64,000 nt of DNA from Arthonia radiata (lineage: Eukaryota; Ascomycota; Arthoniomycetes; Arthoniales; Arthoniaceae): assembly GCA_002989075.1 (NCBI GenBank), contig PSQN01000001.1, forward strand, positions 1,667,153-1,731,152, written 5' to 3'. Positions 1 through 10,106 of this stretch are shown here, one piece after another. Each line of letters starts with the position of its first letter. Position 1 is the stretch's first letter. The notes under the pieces are model-generated. The model saw nothing but the letters and a program-made list of their open reading frames with translations. It did not search any database and was not told where the DNA came from. The position numbers were made by a program, and so were the translations under genes.

Positions 1-151
1 GAGAGGATACCCCGCCTATGAGAATGCTGTGTTCTTCATTGGTGCGCAGAAAGCTAGGGAGATTGAGGGCGTGGTTACGAGCGCGAGCACGGTGGGTAGG
101 ATGGTTAGGGATCTTAGGAGAGCGATGGAAGCGGCGAGGGAGCGGCGTTGA
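1..151 (+). CDS. 3' end of a gene entering from the left edge
   Basis: An open frame is already running at base 2 and ends at TGA 149-151, giving about 49 codons. The peptide has an ordered stretch (AYENAVFFIGAQKA) followed by a basic, Arg/Ala-rich amphipathic helix that ends in ERR before the stop. The composition looks coding, but too little is present to assign a family. The rest of the gene lies outside the window. Confidence 0.5.
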   Translation, partial: RGYPAYENAVFFIGAQKAREIEGVVTSASTVGRMVRDLRRAMEAARERR

Positions 152-259
152 AGGTTTGGGTGGTGTTGGGAAGGGGTGGAACCCCTAAGATATGCTGCCG
201 GTTCGAAGGGTGGGGTGGGAATGAGACGTGGTTGGTGTGATTATGTATCTCACTCCAGA

Positions 260-709
260 CTACCCCGAACGACCGTCTCTGTGACCACTGACCTCAGATT
301 TAGTGGCCCGAACCCCACACTCCATTCTCAAACCCTTCATCATGATCTCCAGCTCCCCTGCACACTTCTCGCCCACTCCATTATCAATCCCCCTCTTCAG
401 GTCCTTCTCCATCTCACTCACCATTGGACGCACCAGCTCTTTAACCTCCCTAATCGCCTACGTCTGCATAGCCTCCAGCGCGACACGATCGCGCGTCTGT
501 ATAAAGTACTGGCGTGTCTCTTCCACCTCTTCAGGTGGGGCTGACTGCTCTTGAGAGGCTTTCAGATCTTGGAACGCGTCGTACTCGTGAAGCTCGGATT
601 GGCGCAGCTCGGTATTGTGGTCGCCGTGTATGTTGTTTGTCATCTTCAGGATGATGTCGAAGTAGGTGAGAATTTTGGGCCATGCGGAAGGGTTGGGCGG
701 TGGTGGCAT
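260..709 (-). pseudogene. Array family member 1, interrupted by an in-frame stop
   Basis: This is the leftmost member of the W-x-x-I-L/P-M family. From ATG 707-709 the frame opens with W10-P-K-I-L-T-Y-F, the family's first block. TAG at 458-460 interrupts the frame. The same frame then continues to TAG 260-262 and contains the second block, RPMVSEMEKDL. With that one stop ignored, the length (149 codons) equals that of intact relatives. Alternatively the stop lies in a 60-nt GT-AG intron (450-509, a multiple of three), but I see no convincing branch site. Either a recently inactivated copy or a spliced gene. Function unknown. Confidence 0.6.
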
Positions 710-1163
710 CGTTGAGGTTTTGGTGATGTGAGGTGGGAATATGGCGTGTGGTGATGCGTTGATGCCTTGTGGTCGTCGGTGAGGGTTTAGGAGAAGAGGG
801 CCAGTAAAGGGGAGTTTCAGAATCGCTTGAAAAGCGGGGAGATCTAGGGGAGAGGGGGAGGCAAGTGTTGGTGCTATGGGAGAATCAAGTGCAGTCGCGG
901 AGGCAACGCGGAGAGAGTGAGGAGATTTGATGGAGACATTTTAGGAGTTTGACAAAGAAGGGGTGAAAGTTTGACGAAGACAGCATCGAAGCTTCAAAAA
1001 TGAGCTGACATCCACCCATCGCCTCAAGTGTTGGATCAGGCGTGTATCCTGGATTGACGATGATCATACCTGACCCCGTGCGTACGCTGAGACGGCTCGA
1101 TCCCGCTCATTGCAATCGTCCACTCCCGCCATGTCCGGCTCCGAGAATCATCGCTCTGGAAAC
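710..1163. other. Intergenic, no supported gene
   Basis: This is the spacer between array members 1 and 2. Only short open frames without family motifs are present. It should hold the promoter of member 1 and the 3' end of member 2, both on the minus strand. Confidence 0.5.
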
Positions 1164-1643
1164 TTAAGCCCCGTACCATTCTTTGAGCGGATTCATCTTC
1201 CGTTTCAGCTCTTTCGCCACATGCGGGTCAACCCTCGCTCCGATAGCCGCAGCTCTCAGCTCCGCCTCCATCTCACTGAGCAGCAAATGGCCCAGTAACT
1301 TCAGTTCCGTGGCGGTGGCGCCATTGGGAAACCTGGGTGGAAGCTTCTGGCACGAATCGCAGTAATCCTTCAGCTTCTGGCTCTCCTCAGACTCAGCGCC
1401 TTGCACATTGGTACGAACAAAGGCTTCGTGCCATTGATTGCGAGCATGGTCGAGATGCGCTCGAGGCCCGTCTTGCTCTTCGTCTGCGCCGGCTTGGATG
1501 GCGCTGACTCTTGCGGCGTCGAGGTAGTCGAGAATTCCGTGCCAGACGGCGAAGTGGGGATGTATGAAGCGTGGCCTGGGCGTTCTAATTCCTGGTGTCG
1601 CTGTTGAGAATGCTGAGTGTGAAGGTTCTGTACGAGGCTCCAT
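1164..1643 (-). CDS. Array family member 2, small protein of unknown function
   Basis: Intronless 159-aa frame from ATG 1641-1643. Residues 1-30 are polar and Pro/Ser/Thr-rich, probably disordered. The first family block follows (VWHGILDYL, Trp34). A variable charged middle contains two cysteines (DYCDSCQ), and the second block LLSEMEAELRAA lies near residue 117, followed by a basic helix. The protein is predicted to be helical, soluble and without signal peptide or membrane segment. It is transcribed in the same direction as members 1 and 3. I recognise no characterised family. Confidence 0.65.
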   Translation of the reverse strand: MEPRTEPSHSAFSTATPGIRTPRPRFIHPHFAVWHGILDYLDAARVSAIQAGADEEQDGPRAHLDHARNQWHEAFVRTNVQGAESEESQKLKDYCDSCQKLPPRFPNGATATELKLLGHLLLSEMEAELRAAAIGARVDPHVAKELKRKMNPLKEWYGA

Positions 1644-2007
1644 TGACGAGGGTATACTCGGTTGATGGCTGGCTAGAAGCCATTTAGTATTATTTGAGGT
1701 CAGATGTTCAGTCGAGAAAGATACGAATAAGAGTGAGCACTGAACATAGATCGAGGACCTCTTTGCGGCTGCACTAGCCTGTTCAGGTTAGCATCCCACT
1801 CGTTGTAGTTGCACGGGGAACCTGAGGTGGAGGATTGTGGGGCAGGTGGAGGTTTAACGCAGGTGCAAGTGGTCTGAATGTGGCAGAAGCTCACAGGAAC
1901 TGTCCGTTAATGGACTATCAAATCCGCGAGCGGTAATCTCTTTCATTCCTGGAGCTAGGATTGTTTCCCGCTATGCTCAGGTCTCTAGGGCCTGATCATG
2001 TCCCGTG
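1644..2007. other. Intergenic, no supported gene
   Basis: Spacer between two minus-strand array members. A 64-codon open frame at 1700-1894 lacks both family blocks and is not called. Confidence 0.45.
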
Positions 2008-2475
2008 TCATGTCCGTGCTACAAGCCACCGGAGCCGCTCAATCTTATTCCTCAACGTCTTTTCCACATGGACCTCAACGCCACCGCTCTTGTATGCGGC
2101 GCTCAACTCAGTGTCCATCTCATCCAGCATCCGATTGATGACGACCCCAACTTCAAGTATCGCTCCCCCCTTATCCTCAAACTCCTCATATGCTTGTGGG
2201 CTTGGCGAACTCAGGCCAGAACGCAGCCATTCCTTATCCTCTTTCGCCGAAGTGCTGGTTGATAAATGTCTGCGCAGACGCGAGACCCGGTTGACGTAAT
2301 CCATCGTCTTGCTGATGTCGTTGTAGTGAAGCATTTGTGCTGTATGCATCCAGTCATGGAGGTAGTCGAGGATTGATGGCCAGGTCGAGAAATTCGGCTT
2401 GTTCGCGCTGGTGGAGGGTTGTGGCTCTGGCGTTTGAAACGAAGTTGCTTTTGAGGTTGTCGATGACTCGGCCAT
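2008..2475 (-). CDS. Array family member 3, small protein of unknown function
   Basis: Single-exon frame of 155 aa from ATG 2473-2475. A Ser/Thr/Pro-rich leader of about 28 residues precedes the first block, TWPSILDYL (Trp32). The second block, INRMLDEMDTELSAA, starts near residue 110 and is followed by an amphipathic basic helix (EKTLRNKIERLRWL). The order disordered leader, Trp block, variable middle, Met/Glu block, terminal helix is the same as in its neighbours. Function unknown. Confidence 0.7.
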   Translation of the reverse strand: MAESSTTSKATSFQTPEPQPSTSANKPNFSTWPSILDYLHDWMHTAQMLHYNDISKTMDYVNRVSRLRRHLSTSTSAKEDKEWLRSGLSSPSPQAYEEFEDKGGAILEVGVVINRMLDEMDTELSAAYKSGGVEVHVEKTLRNKIERLRWLVART

Positions 2476-2701
2476 TGCGAAGGTTCAACAACGGCGCCGT
2501 GCAACCTTGAGAGGGTTCAGATCCAGGAATGTAGAAGGAAGGGAAAGATTGGAGAGAGCCCGGCAAGGATATTTGAGGTGAAGATCTCATTGAGCCTTAC
2601 CAAATGTGTTTTCTGGCTGAGGTGCATATTTGATTCCAATCGACCTCCTAAAATAGTGGGCCCGTTGTTGCCAGTGGCAGTCGACAGACAGATTCCGCGC
2701 G

Positions 2702-3209
2702 TTACATGTCGGGCAGTGCTGTGGCGCGAGTTGTGGCAATGGTTTCTTCATGCTGGCAGCTGGATGACAGGCCAAAATATAGCTTGAGTTCTTGCGCTGC
2801 TTCAATGTCAGCTGCGGAGGGGTCCGAAAATGATGGGTCCAAGAAAGCCCGAGGATGTGCGAGGCGCGAGCATTGATACTTTTCCGATGAGTGTCGCGCT
2901 GGGTAGATGGCACTCAGCTCTTGCAATCTTACACCCTCAGCTTCCTCGCATATCTCGAGCGAGGCTCAAAAGATCAATGATTGACGCCATCTCAGGCGGT
3001 TACCGCTGGCACAATCGGTCAGGCAATATGAACGCCATATAGGGATGCCTAATCTTGCCTATCAGAGCTGGCAGTGCATCTGTGGGATGAGTTTCTGAAG
3101 GCGAAGAAGCTGACGCGGAAGTCGGTTTATCACCCGTTCCGACAAAGCAGTATAGCTCGCGCCGATTCGTACCGCTCAGCCAAGATGAGCGATGGTCCGC
3201 GAAGCGCAA
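2702..3209 (-). other. Possible small two-exon gene, weak evidence
   Basis: Two minus-strand frames look mildly coding. One (3000-3209) reads MRFADHRSSWLSGTNRR and later FVGTGDKPTSASASSPS. The other (about 2702-2966) is acidic and includes LEICEEAEGVRLQEL and DIEAAQELKLYFGL. Joining them needs an intron of about 39 nt, shorter than others here, so the model is doubtful. Neither carries the array blocks. Transcript data would decide. Confidence 0.2.
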
Positions 3210-3435
3210 GATAGTGCTTCTTGTAAATTGGAACCGCTAAGTGACGTAAAGGTGGTTGCTGGGCAACAGGTGCTTCCGAATTCTTGGCAAGCTTTTGACC
3301 CGAACAAAAGCGCTACAATCAGCGACCGATTCATCAGACCTTCGACGCCCTAGTTTCTGCCGAACACCGATACTTCGACGCCGTTTACGACCTTGACAAA
3401 CGTCTATCAGCTACTGAAGAGTCGAGCACGGCAAG

Positions 3436-3915
3436 ATGGCGCTACTGTACGACAACAAGCACCTATCGCACTGGCCAGAGATCTTCCTTTACCTCAAACG
3501 CCTCATGATGACGGCTATCAGGAATAATGCTGATGACACCGACTATGCCGTACAGTATCGGAGAAGCGCGGCAAACAAGGCTGGCGATTTGACGGTCACT
3601 CGTTCCGATCGAGAGCAGGGGTGGTGCCTGTGGGAAGCCCGGGCAGGTTTCGCGCGTTGCAAGCAAGCCAGACTGCGACACCATCTACTTGTAGAGACAG
3701 TCTATTCGGAAGTGGTCGCGCCAATGTTGGAAGTCATGAGGCAAGAGCTTGTCGAGCTGATCGAACAGGGGCGTGTCGGAAGCCATCGCATTGACAACAT
3801 GTGGAGTCAATTCTTTGCAGTCAGAGGCTTTATGAGAAGGTGCATCGAGAGGGAGTTGTTTACAACCGATGAGGTTAGACAGTGGGAGGACTGGGGTCCG
3901 ACAAGTACGTCGTAG
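3436..3915 (+). CDS. Array family member 4, small protein of unknown function
   Basis: Intronless 159-aa frame with ATG at 3436, the first plus-strand member of the array. The disordered leader is almost absent: block 1 comes at once (SHWPEIFLYL, Trp13). The middle is Arg-rich and the second block is a clear VAPMLEVMRQELVELIEQG, followed by a predicted terminal helix and an acidic tail (EDWGPTSTS). No targeting signal is visible. The orientation switch between members 3 and 4 gives a divergent pair about 960 bp apart. Function unknown. Confidence 0.72.
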   Translation: MALLYDNKHLSHWPEIFLYLKRLMMTAIRNNADDTDYAVQYRRSAANKAGDLTVTRSDREQGWCLWEARAGFARCKQARLRHHLLVETVYSEVVAPMLEVMRQELVELIEQGRVGSHRIDNMWSQFFAVRGFMRRCIERELFTTDEVRQWEDWGPTSTS

Positions 3916-4156
3916 AGGATTTGAGCGGTGCGAAGTTCAGGAGACCGTGACAGAGCCGGTGCACAATACGGTACTAAAGATTGAAGGTACAGCCGCATTG
4001 ATGATAGCATCGGAGAATCTTGCGAATTATGTAGCCCGGGAATATACTACCTAATCGGGAAATAAAATATCCCCTTGTTTCCCTCATCTTACTACTTTTT
4101 ACTATACATCATTCCCCTTTCGCTTTGCATGCTCATCGTCCATTGACTGCAGCAAC

Positions 4157-4606
4157 ATGAGTCGAATCGGAACACTGCCAGCGCCGTCGCCTCATGGCTC
4201 ACCAAATCTTGAAGCCTGGCCAGAAATACTCAAATACCTCACAGATGTCAACAAGAGCCTTCAAAGGCCTCGAGAGGTCAACAAAGAGATCTGGGGCGCC
4301 CATCAAGATCACGTACGGCGAGGCAGCTTCATCGCGGGAAATGGAAGTCGAAGGGACCGAACACGCCGATGGATCAGCAGCGAGTCACAGAGCACTAACA
4401 GCGAAGATGCGAGACTTGTGCGGGCGGAGAACGAAGCCCAGGAGGACATCTTTGTCCCGATCTTAGACGTAATGGTGGATGAGCTACATAACTTGCAGGA
4501 AAAGGGGTGGATTGATCAGGACACGTATAGCAACCTGTGGCACCAGATATCCACCACTGCACGCGAGATGGGTATGATGTGGCATGAGCACAAAGTCTGG
4601 GATTAA
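4157..4606 (+). CDS. Array family member 5, small protein of unknown function
   Basis: Single-exon 149-aa frame with ATG at 4157. A Pro/Ser leader is followed by LEAWPEILKYL (Trp21), a basic Ser-rich middle (RRDRTRRWISSES) and block 2, FVPILDVMVDELHNLQEKGW. Two further Trp residues near the C terminus parallel those in members 4 and 9. It is the second of four consecutive plus-strand copies. The upstream ~240 bp contain an AT-rich tract with pyrimidine runs typical of fungal core promoters. Function unknown. Confidence 0.72.
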   Translation: MSRIGTLPAPSPHGSPNLEAWPEILKYLTDVNKSLQRPREVNKEIWGAHQDHVRRGSFIAGNGSRRDRTRRWISSESQSTNSEDARLVRAENEAQEDIFVPILDVMVDELHNLQEKGWIDQDTYSNLWHQISTTAREMGMMWHEHKVWD

Positions 4607-4843
4607 GCGGCGCCAATGAAGATTGACAGCGATTCCACGAGCTCGGGTTTATGGAAAAACGTTCACCGCAGGCTTGAAGTTCCTGGCGCAGAAAAATTTG
4701 GCGTGCAAGTGAATTGCGATGATCTCAGCCCCTTGCTTGCTAGCTTGCCTAAACAAGACACAATGCTTTTCTGTACATGAACAGCCACCAAAGGTTCCGC
4801 GTCTCTACCGCAATCCCTGGCTCGCCACTGCGCCATCTAAGCT

Positions 4844-5410
4844 ATGGCCAAATGCGAAACGAACTTCATGATGGACGTCATCGTCGATCCTACTTATGAC
4901 GCCGTTGCGCAGAGCGAGCAGAGCAACGTGTCTTCCGATCAGTTCGCCAATCTCTCCGCCTGGCCCGGAATATTACTTCGTCTCAGACAGCTCATCAGCT
5001 TTCCGACTCTCCATGATGTTGTTCCCATGTGTGTATGGCACAAGACTGTGTACAGTGAACACCTTTGCAAGCTTGCCAGCGGTGCCACGAAAGAAATACC
5101 ATTTTGCAGAGAAGAACGATCTGCCTTCGCGCTCTACGTCTCAGATTGGAAGAAGTCGGTGGACAAGGCGCACGCAAGGTTGCTACGCGAGGTTGTGGTG
5201 CCGATCCATGGAATCATGAAGGAGGATTGGGAACGTCTTTGTACCCGCGAAGGCTTGAGTGAGGTACTGAAGAAGGCCATCCGTGAGGCGTTTCTGGAAC
5301 TGCAGCAGGCGATGACTTCTACGCGTGCGAGGCTCAGGGGTACGAATGGCCGTCGAGAGGATCGGTCAGTCGAGATCATGCAACGGTTTGAGGATATGCA
5401 GATCTGGTAG
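4844..5410 (+). CDS. Array family member 6, longest intact copy
   Basis: Intronless 188-aa frame from ATG 4844. A 35-residue acidic leader precedes LSAWPGILLRL (Trp40). The middle contains three cysteines, and block 2 reads VVPIHGIMKEDWERL, with Ile in place of the usual Met. The C terminus is extended by a basic stretch (RARLRGTNGRREDR) not seen in its relatives. A longer frame with a conserved core and a variable tail fits diversification after duplication. Function unknown. Confidence 0.7.
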   Translation: MAKCETNFMMDVIVDPTYDAVAQSEQSNVSSDQFANLSAWPGILLRLRQLISFPTLHDVVPMCVWHKTVYSEHLCKLASGATKEIPFCREERSAFALYVSDWKKSVDKAHARLLREVVVPIHGIMKEDWERLCTREGLSEVLKKAIREAFLELQQAMTSTRARLRGTNGRREDRSVEIMQRFEDMQIW

Positions 5411-5793
5411 TTTCATCTGGGGTGATGAGCGTTTGTTTAATTGGTAATCTCAATGAGGTGACTATAACCGTGGGTGGAGCTAGAGCACTCCATTTCAACA
5501 AAGGCGGCGCACGTGGGATAGTCGCCTATCTCTCGGCAAAAATTTCTCGTAATTTGATCGTGAACCACGGTGCTGGAAGGCAGCGCCTCAATCAAAGACG
5601 TCACAACGTTTTACTTTCTTTGTTTCTTGATTGCGGTTGACAGTCCGTGCAATTAAACAAAAATCTACCTCCGCCCGCAAAGCAGCATCCTTTCTCAAGC
5701 GCTTATATATACAACACAATCGCATCGACTCTGCAAGTCTGCTTTGGCTCTCTTATTTCTGTTGCAGAAGCTCCAAAGGAGCTAATAATCGAG
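5411..5793. promoter_or_regulatory. Upstream region of member 7 with a TATA-like box
   Basis: No gene is supported here. An alternating TATATATA tract starts at 5704, about 90 bp before the start codon at 5794, followed by CA-rich leader sequence. The spacing is compatible with a core promoter for the spliced array gene downstream. The rest is ordinary intergenic sequence. Confidence 0.4.
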
Positions 5794-6288
5794 ATGGTAT
5801 TCACCTGCGACAATCTGCGGAACGTAATCTCAACTGATACCCTTCAATAGGCACCCCCCAAAGCTCCTGATTCCCAAGCGTGGAACGAAATCTGCACCTA
5901 CCTCACCGCGCTGCTCAACAAAAAGGCACCGGACACTCAAGTCGACGCCAATGCGCTCTCCAACTACAACAATGCTCTCAATGAAGAGGAGCGAGCGCTA
6001 CCACCTCTTACCGACCTCTACCAACACGTCTGGTACCATAACCAGTACGATGAATCTACACAGATCGTTGACGACATAGCCTGGAATGATTCAACAGTCA
6101 GACTCGCAACCATTCAGGACATCATTCGGCCAATGGTCAATGTCATGGCGGAGGAGTTCAAGAAGGCTGTGGAGAGTGGCGTTCTGGTTGGCGGAGAGAA
6201 AGCGAAGCTTTCAAAGTCGTTGAATGAGCTGAGCGGCGCGGTGGACGATGAGGAGAGTTGGCACGAGGAGATACTTGATGAGCTGTGA
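5794..6288 (+). CDS. Array family member 7, spliced directly after the ATG
   Basis: The first exon is the ATG alone (5794-5796). A 54-nt intron (5797-5850) begins GTATTC, has the branch-like ACTGATAC and ends CAATAG; exon 2 (5851-6288) stays open to TGA 6286-6288. The unspliced frame stops at the intron end, whereas the spliced product is 146 aa with block 1 AWNEICTYL (Trp12) and block 2 IRPMVNVMAEEFKKAVESG, then an acidic tail. Conservation of both blocks in exon 2, which lacks a suitable ATG of its own, supports the splice. Function unknown. Confidence 0.72.
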
Positions 6289-6416
6289 GCCAATGGTTTA
6301 GCAGTGCTGTCGGCTACAGCAGGGAGCCTGGAGCGAAGGAGAGTGTGCAAGGTCTCCAGAAGAGCCGATAGGAGGGCGTGGCGTAAAATGAGCTTAGTCG
6401 AGCGCTAATTGACTAC

Positions 6417-6519
6417 TTGTGCCCGCTCTCGCCAAAGCTCAGAACAACAGTTCATGCTCAGGCTTTTGATTGTGCCCGCTCTCACCCGAGCCCAGTACAA
6501 CAGTTTATGACCAAGCTTT
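6417..6519 (+). repeat. Two-copy direct repeat, 53-bp period
   Basis: Two tandem units start at 6417 and 6470, both opening TTGTGCCCGCTCTC. They share CAACAGTT and a final AAGCTTT-like or AGGCTTT end with scattered substitutions. No known element is attached. Confidence 0.55.
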
Positions 6520-7846
6520 CCAACTGCAAAGCGTGCCAGAACAGGAGTTATTCTGGCGCCGTAGTAGAATATCTGCGCAAAGGAGAACCCATCATCCCCC
6601 CTTATCTGCTCTCAGCAACGCGCAAGCCAACAGTCCATGCGCTGCCTTTGCAGTTTGCCGAAGCATTCTAGAAGCGGCACCAAACGACGGCGCCATGAAA
6701 TATCAGTGCGGCGGAACGATGACTGACCGTTCATTCCTGCTGATGTCATGCCCTTTTCAGCGATCCATACCCTACCTGTGCCTTCCTCTGAAGCGTTTTC
6801 ACAACATGCATTCCTACGGCTATAGACGCAGCGAAGAGCTACTTCACTGCTTCCGTCTCCTCTCGATACGGCACCGGAATAGAGCGCTCGTGATGTTTAT
6901 CTCCCCTCCTCTCTCTCCCACCCATTTGATTGCTCGAAGATACCTCAATCATGGCCGCAGGACGCAAACTATGAGTAACCTAGACCTTTTTCTCATGTGT
7001 AGAAAAGGAGACAGCAAGGCTACAAGAGAGCTTTGAGGGCAGAGACATCAGGAATCTCCAAGAAGTGTCAGCGGCTGCACGCTCTTTTGATTCTGAATTA
7101 TTAGATCTACTATGAGGCTCGTGACCGGATCCGTATCCGATCTGCGAAATCTTTCCACGGTCAACATCAGAGCACTCTGATCCTACAATCTGAATGGAAA
7201 TGATATGCGCGCACGGAACTTGTACCCACCAGCCCTCCCCTACAACTGCATCCTTGCGCAAGCACTACCTTTGCTCGGAGACCTTTTCTCGCGCTATCAC
7301 AGATGGAGTTCAACTAGAACGTCAGAAAATGTGCTGTGCTTGGGGCTAAGAGGCACTGTAAGTGTTACAGGGCCAGCAAGCACGGGGAAGCCTCAAGTAA
7401 CATGTGGTGACAAATTGTGTACCTGCGACCATTATGGTGGAGTTTTTGCATCCGAGCACCTGCTTACAAGAGGCTGAAACGTCGGATGGCACCAGAGCAG
7501 CCGAAAGACATGAGTGGTCCGCTTGTGGCTCGTACGTAAAGGAGATAGGGAGACAAGGTCAATGAGCAAACAATCAGCACGAAACGTTAAGAAGAGACGC
7601 AGATTTTCGCCTGATAGTAGCTGGTGTGGCCGAGGAATGATAGCAGTCTTGAAGCTGAACACTGCATAGGATTTTGAGATGTTGTTGGTCAGACACGAGT
7701 TGTTGAGGGTTGTGTCGCGGGCCGGATGCCCTCGTCGACCGATCAATATCAGGTTACTCCTGGCCAGACCTTGTGAGCACTTGAGCAGAGAACTCGAGGA
7801 TTGGGGACTTACAAGAGCCATCTGATCGTACGACGTGTCCTCGGAG
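6520..7846. other. Intergenic, no supported gene
   Basis: About 1.3 kb between array member 7 and the broken methyltransferase. The longest frames (6470-7036 plus, 7432-7821 minus) have no recognisable motif, no family block and low-complexity-like content. I see no RNA gene or repeat here. Confidence 0.4.
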
Positions 7847-8798
7847 CTATTTGAAAGCCGTAAAAGTATGGATGTTGTATCGACTGTAGATGCCAGATCG
7901 GATGTCTTCAGCTGCTGCGCTTCTTATAGCACCGAGCTCTTCCAGTGTCCATGCTCCAGGAGTCTTGAGCCCTGCCTGTCGTCTGATAGTCCCTTCGGAT
8001 GCATCTGCCATCGCCACACTAGCCATCTGGCGCAGCTCAGGAACCCGGTCACTGCTCACTACAACCACCTCGACCTCTTTCATGCCCACCTGCTCACAAG
8101 TCAGCCAGCTGATGCTTGCATACAATCCACAAGCATTGCTCTTGCCTACCTCGGTCAGGACACTCTGCAATGTCGACACTCCAGCATCAAGCCGCTCGTC
8201 GAGTATGTCCAGAAAACGCTGGCAGAGCTTTTCAAGCCCATGGCTGACAGCGCCGATGTCATCGCGCAACACGGGCACCGAGTCTCGCAATCGCAATTCG
8301 GTCCACATCAGGCCGCCCCCCGATTTCAGTAACCCAGTAGGTAGCGGACCGCGCTGCCCTTGCCCAATCGTCATGACCCATGCCGCCAACGAGAAGACGG
8401 ATGTGCACAATATCAAACTTACCCGCGAATGGCTTTGGACATGGCTCGCGCGCATCGAGTATGTGGAAGTTGAAGTTTTCGGCCACATCGGTGGGGAAGG
8501 AGGCGGAGCTGATGTCAACCCCGGTGAATTGGTGTTTGCCGGGCTCCGTGGCCTGGTCGAGCACGCGCATGAAGACCCCAGTGCCGGTGGCTATTTCTGC
8601 AACGTGGGTGGAGGATATAGCCATTGCATCTGTCATGGTTGCGCGTTAGTTGGACGATGGGTAGGGCTAACCATTTGAAGGTGATCCTAACTTGGTGATC
8701 AATTCTTGCAATGAGTTGAGCCTTGCCACTTCCGTGCCACCCTGAGGAAGCACCTAATCGAAGTCCTTCGATCCAGAGGCCATTGTAGCTGGGTACAT
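7847..8798 (-). pseudogene. Broken SAM-dependent methyltransferase
   Basis: The frame from 8636 carries methyltransferase motif I (VAEIATGTGVF) and the post-I/motif IV region (FTGVDIS, FDIVHIRLLV), typical of fungal class I small-molecule methyltransferases. It passes into a second frame (GGGLMWTELRL onward, to 7847) across a run of six G at about 8318-8330, so one base too many breaks the frame. An upstream exon (8693-8798) reads VLPQGGTEVARLNSL, the usual N-terminal block, preceded by an in-frame TAG. A 42-nt intron with ACTAAC near its CAG acceptor would join it. Two lesions indicate a pseudogene rather than one sequencing error. The substrate cannot be inferred. Confidence 0.7.
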
Positions 8799-9302
8799 CG
8801 ACGCTTCTCCGGTGTTTTGCTTTCGATCCACGAAAGAAACGGCGGGCTGGAGCCTCACGGAGGGTATATGTTTGTGACCGAGCTACGTCTAGTGTTGCCG
8901 TTTAAAGTCGACTTAAGTGCTTTAACAAGGATCAAAGTCAAAATACGCCGGTCACACCGGCTTCAAGTGTTCGTGAATCACAGATTGCACTGGCAGCGCT
9001 GTTGTCTGTGCTCACAAGAAAATGTCTGTCATGCACGTGTATAAGCTGCGCCGCTTTCGTGCATGTGTGAGCAAGGACCTGGCCTTGGCGACAATTTGAC
9101 CCAGGGTTCACGCGCACAGATGTTAAGCACAGATGGCGAGGCAACGGCGCAACCAGGCGTAGCCATCGTTGTGATCGACTCACTGTATAGAGTCCAATGA
9201 GAATTCCCACAGGTATCGTATGCAGCATGTCTGGCGCTTGACGGACTGAGATTTCTGCCGGAAAACGGTCAACGGAGCGATATTTGCTGCCGTCAGCAGC
9301 GT
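8799..9302. other. Intergenic, no supported gene
   Basis: Half a kilobase without a convincing frame on either strand. Small ORFs at 8817-9044 and 8938-9228 overlap antisense and carry no motif. Confidence 0.4.
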
Positions 9303-9730
9303 CTACTTGGAAAGAGCGGCTTCAAAACCTCGTGTCATCTCCTTTACGTCAATAACGAATGCTGGGTCTATTGCGAAGCACTGCGAATACATCTCCATCT
9401 CGTCGAACATCTGCTTCAGCATGGACAGCAGAACCGTGGGCGCAAGCAGCTCTTTGTCTGCCTAGACACGTGACCTCTCATGCTTCCGGTGCATCTCCAT
9501 CACGCTATCATTCTCCACCATACTGACCGCGCATTCTCGAGGACACTGGAGATGGCAACGCTCGACGCATGAGCTATCTGAGATGCGCGTTGCTGAGGCG
9601 CGACTCGATTTGCACGAGAAGGGCTGGCCGCTTGGCAAACGTGACGAAGTAGTCGAGAATCCCTGGCTCGGCTTTGTAGTCGGCCACATTTCGAGGCAAC
9701 GTCTTCTTGAATCTGTCGTTGAGAGGTCAC
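9303..9730 (-). pseudogene. Array family member 8, degenerate
   Basis: Minus-strand pieces of the family lie in order in different frames. A block 1 relative (AEPGILDYFVTFAKR) lies around 9620-9680 and its frame stops soon after. A good block 2 (LLSMLKQMFDEMEMYSQ) lies around 9370-9440 and runs to TAG 9303-9305. Stops and at least one frame change separate them, and no GT-AG intron joins them cleanly. The residues corresponding to the family core are otherwise well kept, so decay is probably recent. It shares its strand with member 9. Confidence 0.55.
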
Positions 9731-10106
9731 AGCACGCGCAGGTAGGTCTGATTATGAAGGGTCTACGCAGGAACAGGCAGACAAAACGAAGATGGTTGGC
9801 AGACTCTTGGCAATATCACCAGCCACCCCCTGTGGCGCAAGGGTCACTCCGTTGGGCTTGATAACAATTGCAATCAAAGTGTTTCATCACTACTGTTGTG
9901 ATATACTGGACAAGGAACGAATTGATGGAGCATGTCACGCGATCACATGGGAGTTAGTGAAATCGAAGACAGGATGCTGTCTGCTGCGATTGCTCGTACT
10001 GATCCTGAGCTCTTCCGATTGAGCAGTGCGCGCCAACGCGCCATAAGTTTGGACTCACGTCCCTTCAAGAGAACCCTTCATGAGCTGCTGAGGTGAGGTG
10101 GCGCTC

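Noticed and set aside
176-544. Plus-strand frame of 122 codons over array member 1
   Set aside because: It starts at a GTG, lies antisense to the family blocks, and its residues are low-complexity His/Leu runs.
6470-7036. 188-codon plus-strand frame
   Set aside because: Non-ATG start inside a direct repeat and no motif or helical pattern.
7890-8678. 262-codon plus-strand frame
   Set aside because: Lies opposite the methyltransferase pseudogene, whose motifs are clear on the other strand.
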